From NCBI RefSeq assembly GCF_902150025.1, contig NZ_CABFVS010000004.1:88365-152364 (forward strand): a DNA stretch of 64,000 nucleotides, given 5' to 3'. This DNA is from Bartonella massiliensis (GTDB lineage: Bacteria; Pseudomonadota; Alphaproteobacteria; Rhizobiales; Rhizobiaceae). Shown piece by piece: positions 8,257 to 17,109 of the stretch. The translations under genes were made by a program, and so were the position numbers. Under the pieces are notes generated by a model. It saw only the letters and a program-made list of their open reading frames with translations, was not told where the DNA came from and searched no databases. Position 1 is the stretch's first letter. Every line of letters starts with the position of its first letter.

Positions 8257-8269
8257 GTAAAAGGTCACA

Positions 8270-9361
8270 ATGCATAAAGATGAAGATCAACGCCTTTTAG
8301 GGGCTGCTTCCCTTCCCAACGATCCAGATCGTTCCTTAAGACCACAAGTTCTCGATGACTTTATTGGGCAAGAGGCGGCGCGGGCTAATTTAAAAATATT
8401 TATTGAAGCCGCGAAAACGCGGCAAGAAGCGCTGGATCACGTTTTGTTTGTAGGACCACCGGGACTGGGAAAAACAACGCTTTCACAGATTATGGCAAAA
8501 GAATTAGGCGTTAATTTTCGCTCTACTTCAGGACCGGTTATTGCTAAAGCAGGCGATTTAGCTGCTCTCTTGACCAATCTTGAAGAACGCGATGTCTTGT
8601 TTATTGATGAAATTCATCGCTTAAATCCAGCGATTGAGGAAATTCTTTATCCAGCTATGGAAGATTATCAACTCGATTTGATTATTGGGGAGGGACCGGC
8701 GGCACGCTCTGTTAAAATTGATCTGGCTAAATTTACTTTGGTGGCAGCAACCACACGGTTGGGGCTTTTGACTACACCGCTGAGAGACCGTTTTGGTATC
8801 CCCATTCGTCTTAATTTTTATACGATAGAAGAATTAGAATATATTGTGCAGCGCAATGCACGGCTGTTTGCTGTTAAGATCAGTGATGATGGCGCCCATG
8901 AAATTGCACGTCGAGCACGGGGGACTCCGCGCATTGCTGGACGGCTTTTACGGCGCGTGTGTGATTTTGCTTTGGTAAAACAGGCAAAACAAATTGACCG
9001 AAAAATTGCTGATGAAGCGCTTTCGCGCCTTGAGGTTGATCATCTTGGGCTTGATCCACTGGACCGGCGTTATTTGCTCTTGATTGCTGAGACTTTTTTA
9101 GGGGGACCGGTGGGTATTGAAACGATAGCTGCTGCTTTATCAGAGCCCCGTGATGCTATTGAAGATATCGTTGAGCCATATCTTCTCCAACAAGGCTTTA
9201 TTCAAAGAACGGCGCGTGGGCGTATTCTCACGGAAAAGGCGTGGAGCCATTTAGGACTTGTCGCGCCTACTACAACTTCTATACAAAAGCGTGCTCAACT
9301 TTCTGATGTTCAAGATAATGCATCACTTCAGACGTCTTTATGGGATGGGGAAGAGGACTAA
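8270..9361 (+). CDS. ruvB: Holliday junction branch migration ATPase RuvB
   Basis: This 363-residue AAA+ motor drives branch migration with Ruv[12 protein letters not shown] opens the ATPase domain. Walker A is GPPGLGKTT, Walker B is [10 protein letters not shown], sensor 1 is AATTRLG, and the arginine-finger/sensor region is [10 protein letters not shown]. The winged-helix C-terminus contains [15 protein letters not shown] and [15 protein letters not shown]. It starts 13 bp after ruvA, as expected for a shared transcript. The C-terminal tail after residue 340 is Gln/Ser-rich and variable. Confidence 0.96.
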   Translation: MHKDEDQRLLGAASLPNDPDRSLRPQVLDDFIGQEAARANLKIFIEAAKTRQEALDHVLFVGPPGLGKTTLSQIMAKELGVNFRSTSGPVIAKAGDLAALLTNLEERDVLFIDEIHRLNPAIEEILYPAMEDYQLDLIIGEGPAARSVKIDLAKFTLVAATTRLGLLTTPLRDRFGIPIRLNFYTIEELEYIVQRNARLFAVKISDDGAHEIARRARGTPRIAGRLLRRVCDFALVKQAKQIDRKIADEALSRLEVDHLGLDPLDRRYLLLIAETFLGGPVGIETIAAALSEPRDAIEDIVEPYLLQQGFIQRTARGRILTEKAWSHLGLVAPTTTSIQKRAQLSDVQDNASLQTSLWDGEED

Positions 9362-9586
9362 GGCATCTTTTAAAAGAAATTGTATAAATATTTTATAGCA
9401 AGGTCATAAAATACAAGAGGCATTTTTCTTTTCTATTTTTTTTATTCTTGTGTTCTGACCGAAAGGGTTTAGAACGCGTAAGGCTTTTGTATTTTTGCTT
9501 TTCACAACTTCAACACAAAAATGTGTTCAATATCTTGATTGATAAATAATTTGCTAGCTTAAGTGATTTTATGGGACATAAAGTTA

Positions 9587-10027
9587 ATGACAGAAATAAC
9601 GCCTTTTAAGAGCAATCATACAAGTGCTTTTCATAATTTTCAGGTGCGCGTTTATGTGGCTGATACAGATTTTTCCGGTGTGGTTTATCATGCTCGTTAT
9701 CTAGAGTTTTTTGAACGGGGACGTTCAGAGTTTTTAAGGGATACCGGTTTTAATAATAAGATGTTAGCAGCAGGGGTTAAGGGAGAAAAACTATTTTTTG
9801 TTGTGCGCCATATGGAGATTAGTTTTTTAAGACCAGCCAAGATTGATAATCTTTTAGTTGTTAGAACACGGATTAATCATCTCCAAGGGGCTCGCTTTTT
9901 TATGGAGCAATCTATTGTGCATGAGGCAACCACGTTGGTAACAGCAAAAGTTGAAATTGCTTTGATTAATGAGGAGGCAAAACCACGACGTTTACCCAAA
10001 GAGCTTTTTGCAAAAATGCTGGGTTAA
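9587..10027 (+). CDS. ybgC: Tol-Pal system-associated acyl-CoA thioesterase YbgC
   Basis: This hot-dog-fold thioesterase of about 146 residues has the family motif VYVADTDFSGVVYHARYLEFFERGR with the catalytic Asp. VRTRINHLQGARFFMEQSI and the closing VEIALINEEAKPRRLP fit YbgC. It hydrolyses short acyl-CoA or acts on acyl-ACP in membrane lipid metabolism. The ATG at 9587 is preferred over an upstream GTG at 9563. It normally precedes tolQ immediately; here 4.4 kb of XRE/leader repeats and integrase relics separate the two. Confidence 0.9.
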   Translation: MTEITPFKSNHTSAFHNFQVRVYVADTDFSGVVYHARYLEFFERGRSEFLRDTGFNNKMLAAGVKGEKLFFVVRHMEISFLRPAKIDNLLVVRTRINHLQGARFFMEQSIVHEATTLVTAKVEIALINEEAKPRRLPKELFAKMLG

Positions 10028-10034
10028 AAGTTTT

Positions 10035-10250
10035 GTGCGAAGCCGGGCATCATCGTTATATTTGTCAGCCCCCAATGTTGCAACAGATCTTGCATTAAGA
10101 CGGTTTATAAGAGCTATTTTTAGTCCTTTCTTATACATCCACACATTCATCCCGCTTTTGACGTGCAAGGGAATGATTTTGATTGATAATCGCCTTATTC
10201 AACTTGAATGAGAATCTTTAAATGTCGTAAAATTTTCTCATTTCAAACTC
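10035..10250 (-). pseudogene. Integrase relic (5' end and upstream region)
   Basis: The text CCCGCTTTTGACGTGCAAGG, then ATTTTGATTGATAATCGCC and AATGAGAATCTTTAAATGTC, is the same as the upstream region of the degenerate integrase copies near 48480, 53040 and 54945. 10060-10135 looks like the decayed first codons of that gene on the minus strand. It directly follows ybgC. Confidence 0.6.
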
Positions 10251-10714
10251 TTTTGTGAATTCATCAAAATCATTTTCTTGCATGTCATATTTTTTCTTGT
10301 CATAGGCAGGGTTGATGGGGGGATACAAAAAGGATTGAGAAAGGCATAAAGTACCTAGCTTTTTAAGTGTCAAGACTGATTGCAAATTTTGCGTTAAAAC
10401 GTTTATCCTATCATGCCGTAAAACACTGCTCTGATCGTTGGGCAATGTAAGGGGCTTCTTGTGCAAAGTGAGGGATGAATATTTTAGGGAAGGATTTGCA
10501 GGCTGGAGACTACTCTTCTTTGAGAGACAGTGATTACCTTGTGAAATAATCAACTGAGAAATCCGCTAGAATCAGAAACCGGCGTGTTGACAGACCAGTG
10601 TTTATAGAATGGTGCGGAGGATCGTTTCATTTGCTGCTTTCTTTCAAGATACAAAAGTGTAAAAACGTGAATCCGTAAAATGAAAGGAAGTTTTGGTTTT
10701 TTTCATGCTTTTGC
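10251..10714. other. Intergenic stretch before XRE copy 2
   Basis: No gene is supported. The segment around 10545-10615 (AATCCGCTAGAATCAG, TGTTGACAGACCAGTGTTTA) is related to segments that precede the other XRE/leader units (11400-11465, 13030-13110, 13830-13905), so it belongs to the same repeat unit. Confidence 0.5.
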
Positions 10715-11079
10715 CTAATGTGAAATTAACCACCAAATTTCCTCCTGCTTTTTAGGGTGAAGTTCTCTAAAAGTTTTCAAAAGGGCGTGTTCTTTTTCGC
10801 TATAGGTTTCTTGATCATTGTGTAAGCAATGTTCTTTTGTGGGAAATTCTTTTTTTGAAATATCTGCATAAAAAAGGCAATCGGAACATGCAGAATATCA
10901 GCAATTTCCATTAAACGCCCTGCGCTTACACGATTTAAGCCGTTTTCATATTTTTGAATTTGTTGGAAACTTATTCCTAAAGCATTTCCTAAAGTTGTTT
11001 GAGACATTTTGAGCATTTTTCGTCTCAAGCGAATTTTTTTGCCAACACAAAGATCAATATTAAGATTTTGAGATTGCAT
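10715..11079 (-). pseudogene. XRE-family regulator, copy 2, frameshifted
   Basis: From the ATG at 11079 the protein reads MQSQNLNIDLCVGKKIRLRR, then the HTH (KMSQTTLGNALGISFQQIQK), RVSAGRLMEIADILHVPIAF. At 10870-10875 the A-tract has six bases where the intact copy (12355-12720) has seven. The frame then shifts and a wrong tail ends at 10777. With one base restored, the family C-terminus (YADI...EKEHALLKTFREL.PKKQ..IWWLIS) would run to a stop at about 10715. The DNA-binding domain is complete, so a truncated 100-residue product could still bind DNA. Confidence 0.75.
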
Positions 11080-11188
11080 TTTTCCTCCCGCCGGTTGCGA
11101 GCGCCCTCGCAAGAGTATTCCGGGAGTAGTAAAGTACTGAGTTCAGTCAGCCTTTTGCTTTTAGTGCTGAGATGCACCTGGACAGTGC

Positions 11189-11211
11189 AAAAGCTCCCGG
11201 AATCCCGGGAT
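11189..11211 (-). terminator. Intrinsic terminator of leader RNA copy 2
   Basis: The minus strand reads TCCCGGGATTCCGGGAGCTTTTGC: a five-pair GC stem CCCGG/CCGGG with a GATT loop, followed by AGCTTTT. The same element is present in copies 1 and 4 and is degraded in copies 3 and 5. Confidence 0.6.
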
Positions 11212-11345
11212 ATCTATAAAGTGGTATCGATTTTTATGTACTGAACTTAGGGCTTTACTAACCCTTTTGGTCGTTGCGTAGACGACCAAAGTTACCTCAT
11301 TAGTAAAGTACTTTAAGGAGATTGGCAAGACCCATTAAAGCATTG
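11189..11345 (-). ncRNA. Brt-like structured leader RNA, copy 2
   Basis: This is the same conserved leader as at 215-350. It has the hairpin TTGGTCG/CGACCAA near 11267-11289, the GTGC/GCAC hairpin near 11165-11178, and a long-range pairing between AGTAAAGTACTGA near 11126 and TACTGAAC/TTTACTAA near 11240-11262. A terminator at 11189-11211 lies between the RNA and the XRE start. The ends are approximate. Confidence 0.65.
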
Positions 11346-11559
11346 GTTCTTCTATTATATTGTAAAATAGCGCTGTTTGAGAGGTGAGGATCTGGAGTCA
11401 ATAGAGGGAATTCGCTTTAAGGAAAGTTGGCGTGTTGATAGATTATTGTTTGTAAAACGGTGCGGGGATGAATGTTTTTCCTGCTGTTTTCTATTAAAAT
11501 AGCAATGTCGTTAAAATATGAATCCATACAATGAAAAAGAAGTTTTTGGTTTTTGTTTG

Positions 11560-11951
11560 TATTTTTGTCTCATTTGAAATTAACCACCAAATTGCCTTTT
11601 GCTTTTTAGGGTGGCGTTCTCTAAAAGTTTTCAAAAGGGCGTGTTCCTTTTCGCTATAGGTTTCTTGATCATCGTGTGAGCGATGTTCTTTTGTGGGAAA
11701 TTCTTTTTTTGAAATATCCGCATAAAAAAGTTCATTGGAACCTCCAGTAGGTTGGCAATTTCTAGTAAATGCCCTGCGCTTACACGGTGCAAAGCTTTTT
11801 CGTATTTTTGGATTTGTTGGAAACTGACACCTAAATGGCTTCTTAATTTCTTTTGAGAAAGCCCTATGGCAATGCGTCTTGTGACGAATTCTCTTTCCAA
11901 TTGAAATATCATTAAAGCGTGGCTTTTTGTTTTGTACTTTGCATCCCCCAC
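11560..11951 (-). pseudogene. XRE-family regulator, copy 3 (diverged), frameshifted
   Basis: The N-terminus differs from the other copies (MGDAKYKTKSHALMIFQLER) but the HTH core is the same type (GLSQKKLRSHLGVSFQQIQK, RVSAGHLLEIANLLEVPMNF). After NFF the six-base A-tract at about 11722-11727 shifts the frame exactly as in copy 2. With one base added the family tail YADISKKEFPTKEH...EKEHALLKTFRER reappears on the minus strand. The visible frame closes at 11631. The lower boundary of the restored gene is approximate. It is a paralogue rather than a simple duplicate, because its first 60 residues have diverged strongly. Confidence 0.7.
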
Positions 11952-12044
11952 CTCGTGCGAGCGCCTTTTATGCGTATTCCGGGAGTAGTAAAGTACTGAA
12001 CCCTAGCCGGCTTTTTTGCTTTTAGTGCTTTTGGCACTTGGACA

Positions 12045-12190
12045 TGGCAAAAACTCCCGGAATTCGACATACTCGAAAAGCGAGTTTATTTTTACGTTAA
12101 AGCTTAGATTTTTCAGAGCTCTTTTGATTATCGAGTATGCGATCAAAATACCTTTTAATCTCTAAAGCCATTTCAGAAAATTGGCAATAA
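12045..12190 (-). ncRNA. Brt-like leader RNA, copy 3 (degenerate)
   Basis: The conserved CTCCCGGAATTC block at 12054-12065, the GTGC/GCAC hairpin near 12026-12038, the ACTCG/CGAGT hairpin near 12071-12085 and a shortened TTGAT/ATCAA hairpin near 12126-12148 mark another leader copy. The inner half of the terminator stem is lost (ATTCGACAT instead of ATCCCGGG), so read-through into the XRE gene may be constitutive here. Confidence 0.5.
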
Positions 12191-12354
12191 AAATAAGCTT
12201 TTTTCATGAGAGGCGGGGTGTTTACAAGTCATAAAGCGCGACAATGGAGGTTGTTCTTTTACCCAATCCCCATGAATACTTATTGAAGAGAGTGTGTAGG
12301 CTTTATGCGTGCGTATCGCGTTATAGAGAGTGTGGTGTATGCTATCGTATGATG

Positions 12355-12720
12355 TTAGTTTGCATGTTCATCAGAGATAAGCTGTAAAATAGCTTTTTGT
12401 TTTATCGAAGTGAGCATTCTAAATCTTTTAAGCAACAGGTATTCTTCTGTGTTCGAGATGATTTCATCGTGATGGTAGGGGGGCTGTTGTTTTGTGATGA
12501 TATCTGCATAAAAAAAGGCAATCGGAACCTTCAAAATATCAGCAATTTCCATTAAACGCCCCGCGCTTACACGATTTAAGCCGTTTTCATATTTTTGAAT
12601 TTGTTGGAAACTTATTCCTAAAGCATGCCCTAAAGTTGTTTGAGACATTTTGAGCATTTTTCGTCTCAAGCGAATTTTTTTGCCAACACAAAGATCAATA
12701 TTAAGATTTTGGGATTGCAT
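12355..12720 (-). CDS. XRE-family transcriptional regulator, intact copy 4
   Basis: This 121-residue regulator starts at the ATG at 12720 (MQSQNLNIDLCVGKKIRLRR). The HTH (MSQTTLGHALGISFQQIQKY) recognises DNA, and RVSAGRLMEIADILKVPIAF closes the Cro/C1 domain. A C-terminal tail, YADIITKQQPPYHHDEII and LKRFRMLTSIKQKAILQLIS, matches the layout of rhizobial XRE regulators of ~130 residues. It is the only full-length copy visible in the window. It lies downstream of its own structured leader RNA and terminator, so expression is probably attenuated. In B. henselae, comparable Trp proteins act on badA. No badA-like gene is present here, so the target is unknown. Confidence 0.85.
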   Translation of the reverse strand: MQSQNLNIDLCVGKKIRLRRKMLKMSQTTLGHALGISFQQIQKYENGLNRVSAGRLMEIADILKVPIAFFYADIITKQQPPYHHDEIISNTEEYLLLKRFRMLTSIKQKAILQLISDEHAN

Positions 12721-12831
12721 TTCCCCTCCCGCCGGTTGCGAGCGCCCTCGCATTGGTATTCCGGGAGTAGTAAAGTACTGAATCCGAGTCAGTTTTTTTG
12801 CTTTTAGTGCTGATAAGCACCTGGACATAGC

Positions 12832-12855
12832 AAAAACTCCCGGAATCCCGGGATA
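12832..12855 (-). terminator. Intrinsic terminator of leader RNA copy 4
   Basis: The minus strand reads TATCCCGGGATTCCGGGAG then TTTTTGC. The 3' half of this stem (ATTCCGGGAG complement) can alternatively pair with the second CTCCCGGAAT/ATTCCGGGAG copy at about 12748-12757, a terminator/anti-terminator arrangement. Confidence 0.65.
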
Positions 12856-12985
12856 CCCACAAAAGTAGGCATAATTGTACGCTCGGATTTAGGGCTTTAC
12901 TAACCCTCTTGATCGGTGCGTAGACGATCAAAATATCTTTTAATTGATAAAGTACTTTAAGGAGATTGGCAAGACCCATTAAAGC
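12832..12985 (-). ncRNA. Brt-like structured leader RNA, copy 4
   Basis: This is the best-preserved copy. The hairpin TTGATCG/CGATCAA (12909-12931) carries a compensatory G-C to A-T change against copies 1 and 2. GTGCT/AGCAC (near 12808-12821) compensates GTGCG/CGCAC of copy 1. Near 12767-12787 the sequence AGTAAAGTACTGAATCCGAG is almost complementary to CTCGGATTTAGGGCTTTACT near 12882-12901, giving a second, competing fold. Paired changes with no conserved frame support a structured RNA. The ends are approximate. Confidence 0.7.
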
Positions 12986-13198
12986 ATTGGTTCTTCTATT
13001 ATATTGTAAAATAGCGCTGTTTGAGAAGCGGGGTTCTGAAGTCAATAGGGAATTCGCTTTAAGGGAAGCTGGCATGTGGATAGATTATTTTTTGCAAAAC
13101 GGTGCGGGATGAATGTTTCGCTTGCTGCTTTCTATCAAGATAGAAAAGTCGTTAAAACGTGGATCCGTAAAGTGAAAAGGAAGTTTTGGCTTTTTGTT

Positions 13199-13517
13199 TT
13201 ATCGAAGTGAGCATTCTAAATCTTTTAAGCAACAGGTATTCTTCTGTGTTCGAGATGATTTCATCGTGATGGTAGGGGGCTGTTGTTTTGACATGATATC
13301 CGCGTAAAAAAAGGAAATCGGAACATGCAAAATATTCGCAATGTGCATTAAACGCCCTGCGCTTACACGATTTAAGCCGTTTTCATATTTTTGAATTTGT
13401 TGGAAGCTTATTCCTAAAGCATGCCCTAAAGTTGTTTGAGACATTTTGAGCATTTTTCGTCTCAAGCGAATTTTTTTTACCCACACAAAGATCAATATTA
13501 AGATTTTGGGATTGCAT
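13199..13517 (-). pseudogene. XRE-family regulator, copy 5, doubly frameshifted
   Basis: From the ATG at 13517 the frame reads MQSQNLNIDLCVGKKN and then shifts, because the T-tract at 13471-13478 has eight bases instead of seven. The HTH region (MSQTTLGHALGISFQQIQKY) continues in another frame. A second shift follows at a G-run of five near 13274 (six in copy 4), and the 3' end is truncated at about 13190. The sequence is otherwise close to copy 4, so the inactivation is recent. Confidence 0.8.
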
Positions 13518-13626
13518 TTCCCCTCCCGCCGGTTGCGAGCGCCCTCGCATTGGTATTCCGGGAGTAACAAGTACTGAATCCGAGTCAGTTTTTTTGCTTT
13601 TAGTGCTGGTAAGCACCTGGACAGTG

Positions 13627-13775
13627 CAAAAACTCCCGGAATTCCAAAATAGCCACAAGAGTAGGCATAATTGTACGCTCGGATTTAGGGCTTTACTAAC
13701 CCTCTTGATCGGTGCGTAGACGATCAAAATATCTTTTAATTGATAAAGTACTTTAAGGAGATTGGCAAGACCCAT
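13627..13775 (-). ncRNA. Brt-like leader RNA, copy 5 (terminator degraded)
   Basis: 13680-13770 is nearly identical to copy 4, including the TTGATCG/CGATCAA hairpin (13708-13730) and GTGCT/AGCAC (13603-13616). The terminator stem is broken (CTCCCGGAATTCCAAAAT). It lies upstream of the doubly frameshifted XRE copy. Confidence 0.55.
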
Positions 13776-13779
13776 TAAA

Positions 13780-14435
13780 GCATTGGCTATTCTATATATA
13801 CTGTAAAATAGTGTTGTTTGAGAAGCGGGGTTCTGAAGTCAATAGGGAATTCGCTTTAAGGGAAGCTGGCATGTGGATAGATTATTTTTTGCAAAATGGT
13901 GCGGGGTTAGAAATTTTGTCTTTTGAGATTGTGGGAGCTTTAGAAATGGGATTGGAGAAACTTTCTTTCTTTGAAGGGTGGAGAGATTAAGAATATTTTG
14001 GGCAGGATTTCCTGTAGAGCCTTATGCAAATAAACCGTATGAGTGGTCAGCAGGTGGAATTCGTTTCAGAGAAGCCGGACTGTTCACACGAGACTGGCGC
14101 TGGGTGGAATTTTCATCCTTTAAGGTGAAGGGTGGAAGTCAAGATGGTTTGGCGTTCTTTTCATAAACATGAAAGAGGGGGATTGGGTCTCATGCTTTAT
14201 ATTACTGATGGAGAGGGGGAGGCTTTATGGTTATCTTGTCGTTAATGCCGGTGCGAAATGGGCGGAGGTGTGGAGGTCTTTGATGATCATTTTTAAAAGA
14301 AATTTAAAAAACGGGTCTTGTTTTAGCGCATGGATTTATGTGAAACTAAAGTTTTTTAATTAAATTTAGAAATTATAAAATAATCTGTTTTATAGAATTT
14401 TAAGAAATGCACCTTTCATTTAGAGGGATAAAATT
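13780..14435. other. Spacer between XRE/leader block and tolQ
   Basis: 13820-13905 repeats 13020-13110 almost exactly (GAAGCGGGGTTCTGAAGTCA and onward), marking the edge of the last duplicated unit. Short plus-strand frames at 13978-14166 and 14169-14363 have no recognised relatives; I read them as decayed sequence. The last 80 bp before 14436 are AT-rich and probably hold the tolQ promoter. Confidence 0.5.
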
Positions 14436-15149
14436 ATGCTGCATGGTGAACTAACAAATCCGGAAACAATGGGAATGTTGCATTTGTTTATGCAAGCGAG
14501 TTTCGTTGTTAAAGCTGTTATGATCGGGTTGCTGCTTGCTTCCGTTTGGAGTTGGACCATTATTTTTGATAAAATTTTTACGTATCGTAGAATACGGCGT
14601 GAAATAAAGCAATTTGAACGTACATTTTGGTCCGGCAAAGCGTTAGAAGATCTTTATGCTGCGTGTAAAAGTCAACGCACCAACAGTATATCTGCTGTTT
14701 TTATGGCGGCAATGAGTGAATGGAAAAAATCCCTTGAAAAAGGAACCCATACATCGGCAAGTTTGCAAAGCAGAATTGATAAGGCGATGGATTTGACGCT
14801 GGGACGTGAAAGTGAAAAAATAGAATCAAAGTTAAGTTTTCTTGCAACTCTTGGATCCGCAGGACCCTTTATCGGTCTTTTTGGAACAGTGATTGGTATT
14901 ATGGAGTCTTTTCTTTCTATTTCAGCTTCTCAAAATACATCTCTTGCCATTGTAGCACCAGGGATTGCAGAAGCACTTTTGGCAACCGCTATCGGTTTGT
15001 TTGCGGCAATTCCAGCCGTTATTGCTTATAATAAGTTGATCCATGAAAGTGCACGCATCATTGCACAAATAGAAAACTTTGCTGATGAATTTTCAACAAT
15101 TGTATCGCGGCGTATTGATGAAACACACGCAGCAACTTCCTCTTTATAA
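14436..15149 (+). CDS. tolQ: Tol-Pal system proton channel subunit TolQ
   Basis: This 237-residue inner-membrane protein forms the TolQR proton channel that energises TolA. Three hydrophobic segments are at residues ~20-40 (VVKAVMIGLLLASVWSWTII), ~145-165 (FLATLGSAGPFIGLFGTVIG) and ~180-205 (AEALLATAIGLFAAIPAVIA), the MotA/TolQ/ExbB pattern. AGGGATAAAATT precedes the ATG at 14436. tolR follows after 15 bp. Confidence 0.95.
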   Translation: MLHGELTNPETMGMLHLFMQASFVVKAVMIGLLLASVWSWTIIFDKIFTYRRIRREIKQFERTFWSGKALEDLYAACKSQRTNSISAVFMAAMSEWKKSLEKGTHTSASLQSRIDKAMDLTLGRESEKIESKLSFLATLGSAGPFIGLFGTVIGIMESFLSISASQNTSLAIVAPGIAEALLATAIGLFAAIPAVIAYNKLIHESARIIAQIENFADEFSTIVSRRIDETHAATSSL

Positions 15150-15164
15150 AAAGGAGCTTGTCTC

Positions 15165-15617
15165 ATGGGTATTTCTGTTGCTTCTTCTTCTCGAAAAAAT
15201 ACACGTAGACGGCATCGTTCACAAAACCAGCTGATGAGTGAGATCAATGTCACGCCTTTTGTTGACGTCATGTTGGTTTTGCTTATTATTTTTATGGTCT
15301 CTGCGCCCCTTTTAGTGAACGGTGTTCCTTTAGATTTGCCACGGAGTCAAGCGGGACCGGTACGCGCGCAAAAAACGCCTCTTACGGTTTCACTTGATGC
15401 GCAAGGACGCTTTGCTATTCATCAAGATTATTATGAAACCTCACAAGAGCTGATTGCACAGCTTAAAGCTCTTCTGGAAGCGGATGCGACACAAAAAGAT
15501 CAACGGATTTTTGTGCGTGTTGCTAAAACCGTTGAATATCAACAAGTCTTAAAATTACTCGCAGATATTCAAAAAGCAGGGTTTTCTCAAGTTGCGTTAG
15601 CAAGTCTTGCGCAATAA
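15165..15617 (+). CDS. tolR: Tol-Pal system protein TolR
   Basis: This 150-residue ExbD/TolR-family protein has a cytosolic basic N-terminus. Its single membrane helix begins at [20 protein letters not shown], carrying the conserved Asp needed for proton flow. A periplasmic domain follows and ends YQQVLKLLADIQKAGFSQVA. AAAAGGAGC precedes the start. It pairs with TolQ and TolA. Confidence 0.95.
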   Translation: MGISVASSSRKNTRRRHRSQNQLMSEINVTPFVDVMLVLLIIFMVSAPLLVNGVPLDLPRSQAGPVRAQKTPLTVSLDAQGRFAIHQDYYETSQELIAQLKALLEADATQKDQRIFVRVAKTVEYQQVLKLLADIQKAGFSQVALASLAQ

Positions 15618-15711
15618 TAAACTTTTTCATAAGTTATTGTTTTTAATATTTTTAAAGAGCGAAGAATGATTGAAAATGAAAAAGTGCAAGGTATAAATTA
15701 AGGCATAAAGA

Positions 15712-17070
15712 ATGAACAAAGACTCCTATCATAGCATGAAACGAGGCTTGGCTTTATCCCTTGTGGTCCATGTCATTTTTCTCAGTTGGGGCGCCGTTCA
15801 ATTTACAAACTCTGTTTTTTTACCACAACCCTTGGAAGCAATTCCCATCACTCTTGCACCTTTGAGCGAAGAGTTTTCCTCTCAACAAGGTGCTGTGAAA
15901 GCGCCACTTCGTGCAATCCCTACTGTTAAACCAACGATTCAACCCCAAGAGACAGAAGACGCACATCATGTTGGAGAGGGAAAAATAGATAGTCTTGCAC
16001 CTTTTCAACCAAAAGAAAAGCCGCGTCTTGTTGAAGCCACATCGTCGCTGCCAAGCAATACGTCAGAAACCTCTGAACTAACAAAACCAGTTGAAACAAA
16101 AACAGAAGAGGCACCTGCGCCTGCACCTGAGATGTCTTTAAAAGCACCAGAAGAGACGCCTGCGTCTGCACCTGAGATGCCTTTAAAAGCACGAGAAGAG
16201 ACGCTTGCGTCTGCACCTGAGATGCCTTTAAAAGCACGAGAAGAGACGCTTGCGCCTGCACCTGAGATGCCTTTAAAAGCACCAGAAGAGGCGCCTGCGC
16301 CTGCACCTGAGATGCCTTTAAAAGCACCAGAAGAGACGCCTGCGTCTGCACCTGAAATGCCTTTGGAAGCACCAGAGGATACTCTCAAGATGGCACCGAA
16401 GCTTGTACATAAGAATGAAGAAATGATCTTGCCAAAAGAATTGGCGCCCAAGGTACAAAAGGCACCAGCAGAGCAGGTTGTTCATCAAGAGCCCAAAATT
16501 GCACTTCCAGAAAAACCTCTTCTTCCACAGTTTAAGCCAAAATTTGACGAAGCATCTCCAATGAAGAATGGGGCTACATTGAATCAAAAGGCACCAAAGA
16601 TTAACAAGAAAAAACAAGAAAAACAAACCATTGAAGATATTTTAGCACTGGAAGAAAATAATTTGCTCAATCGTGCACGAACACAAGGAGGGGGCGCAAA
16701 ACGTTCTGATACACCAGAAGCAATGGGGGAAAGAAAAAACATTAATGATACCACAAAAATGGCACAAACATTGGTCAATATTGCAGGGGGATGTATTCAA
16801 CAGAAGCTTAAACTTGTGGCACTTGGTGGCGATTTAAAAAACCGTCCGGTTGTGCGGTTACGCTTTTACTTAGACCGTGAAGGGATGGTGATAGGCGATC
16901 CTATCATTGATCCGGTAAGTGGTCTTGAAAGCCAACAAGCGATTATGATAAGGCAGGTATATGCGGCTGTCTTTTCATGTCAACCTTATGCAGATCTCCC
17001 ACGTGATCAATATGACCTGTGGGGGCAAGGTTTTGACTTTAATGTTGACCCCCTCCAAGAAATAAGATGA
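15712..17070 (+). CDS. tolA: Tol-Pal system periplasmic linker TolA with repeat-expanded domain II
   Basis: This 452-residue protein has an N-terminal membrane anchor (residues ~8-28, LALSLVVHVIFLSWGAVQF), a long charged/proline-rich spacer, and a C-terminal TolA/TonB-like domain (GGCIQQKLKLVALGG, VVRLRFYLDREGMV, AIMIRQVYAAVFSCQPYADL). Residues ~133-224 contain about six 16-residue repeats of the form (E/R)ET(P/L)A(S/P)APEMPLKAPE, encoded by 48-bp DNA repeats at 16108-16380. TolA links TolQR to Pal and outer-membrane proteins during division. The repeat number probably varies between strains. Confidence 0.9.
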   Translation: MNKDSYHSMKRGLALSLVVHVIFLSWGAVQFTNSVFLPQPLEAIPITLAPLSEEFSSQQGAVKAPLRAIPTVKPTIQPQETEDAHHVGEGKIDSLAPFQPKEKPRLVEATSSLPSNTSETSELTKPVETKTEEAPAPAPEMSLKAPEETPASAPEMPLKAREETLASAPEMPLKAREETLAPAPEMPLKAPEEAPAPAPEMPLKAPEETPASAPEMPLEAPEDTLKMAPKLVHKNEEMILPKELAPKVQKAPAEQVVHQEPKIALPEKPLLPQFKPKFDEASPMKNGATLNQKAPKINKKKQEKQTIEDILALEENNLLNRARTQGGGAKRSDTPEAMGERKNINDTTKMAQTLVNIAGGCIQQKLKLVALGGDLKNRPVVRLRFYLDREGMVIGDPIIDPVSGLESQQAIMIRQVYAAVFSCQPYADLPRDQYDLWGQGFDFNVDPLQEIR

Positions 17071-17109
17071 TAAAAGAAAAAATAAATCGGCTATGAAAGG
17101 ACACATTCC

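Noticed and set aside
12767..13775. Conserved short frame starting MGLANLLKVLYQ within the leader RNAs
   Set aside because: The frame is shared only by near-identical copies 4 and 5; in copy 1 it is broken by stops while the RNA hairpins are kept, so RNA and not peptide is conserved.
13978..14363. Two short plus-strand frames before tolQ
   Set aside because: No recognisable relatives, no ribosome sites of note, and one region resembles the decayed flanks of the XRE units.
15926..16451. Antisense frames of 148 codons opposite the tolA repeats
   Set aside because: The repeats are multiples of three and leave all frames open; the products are simple repeats without support.
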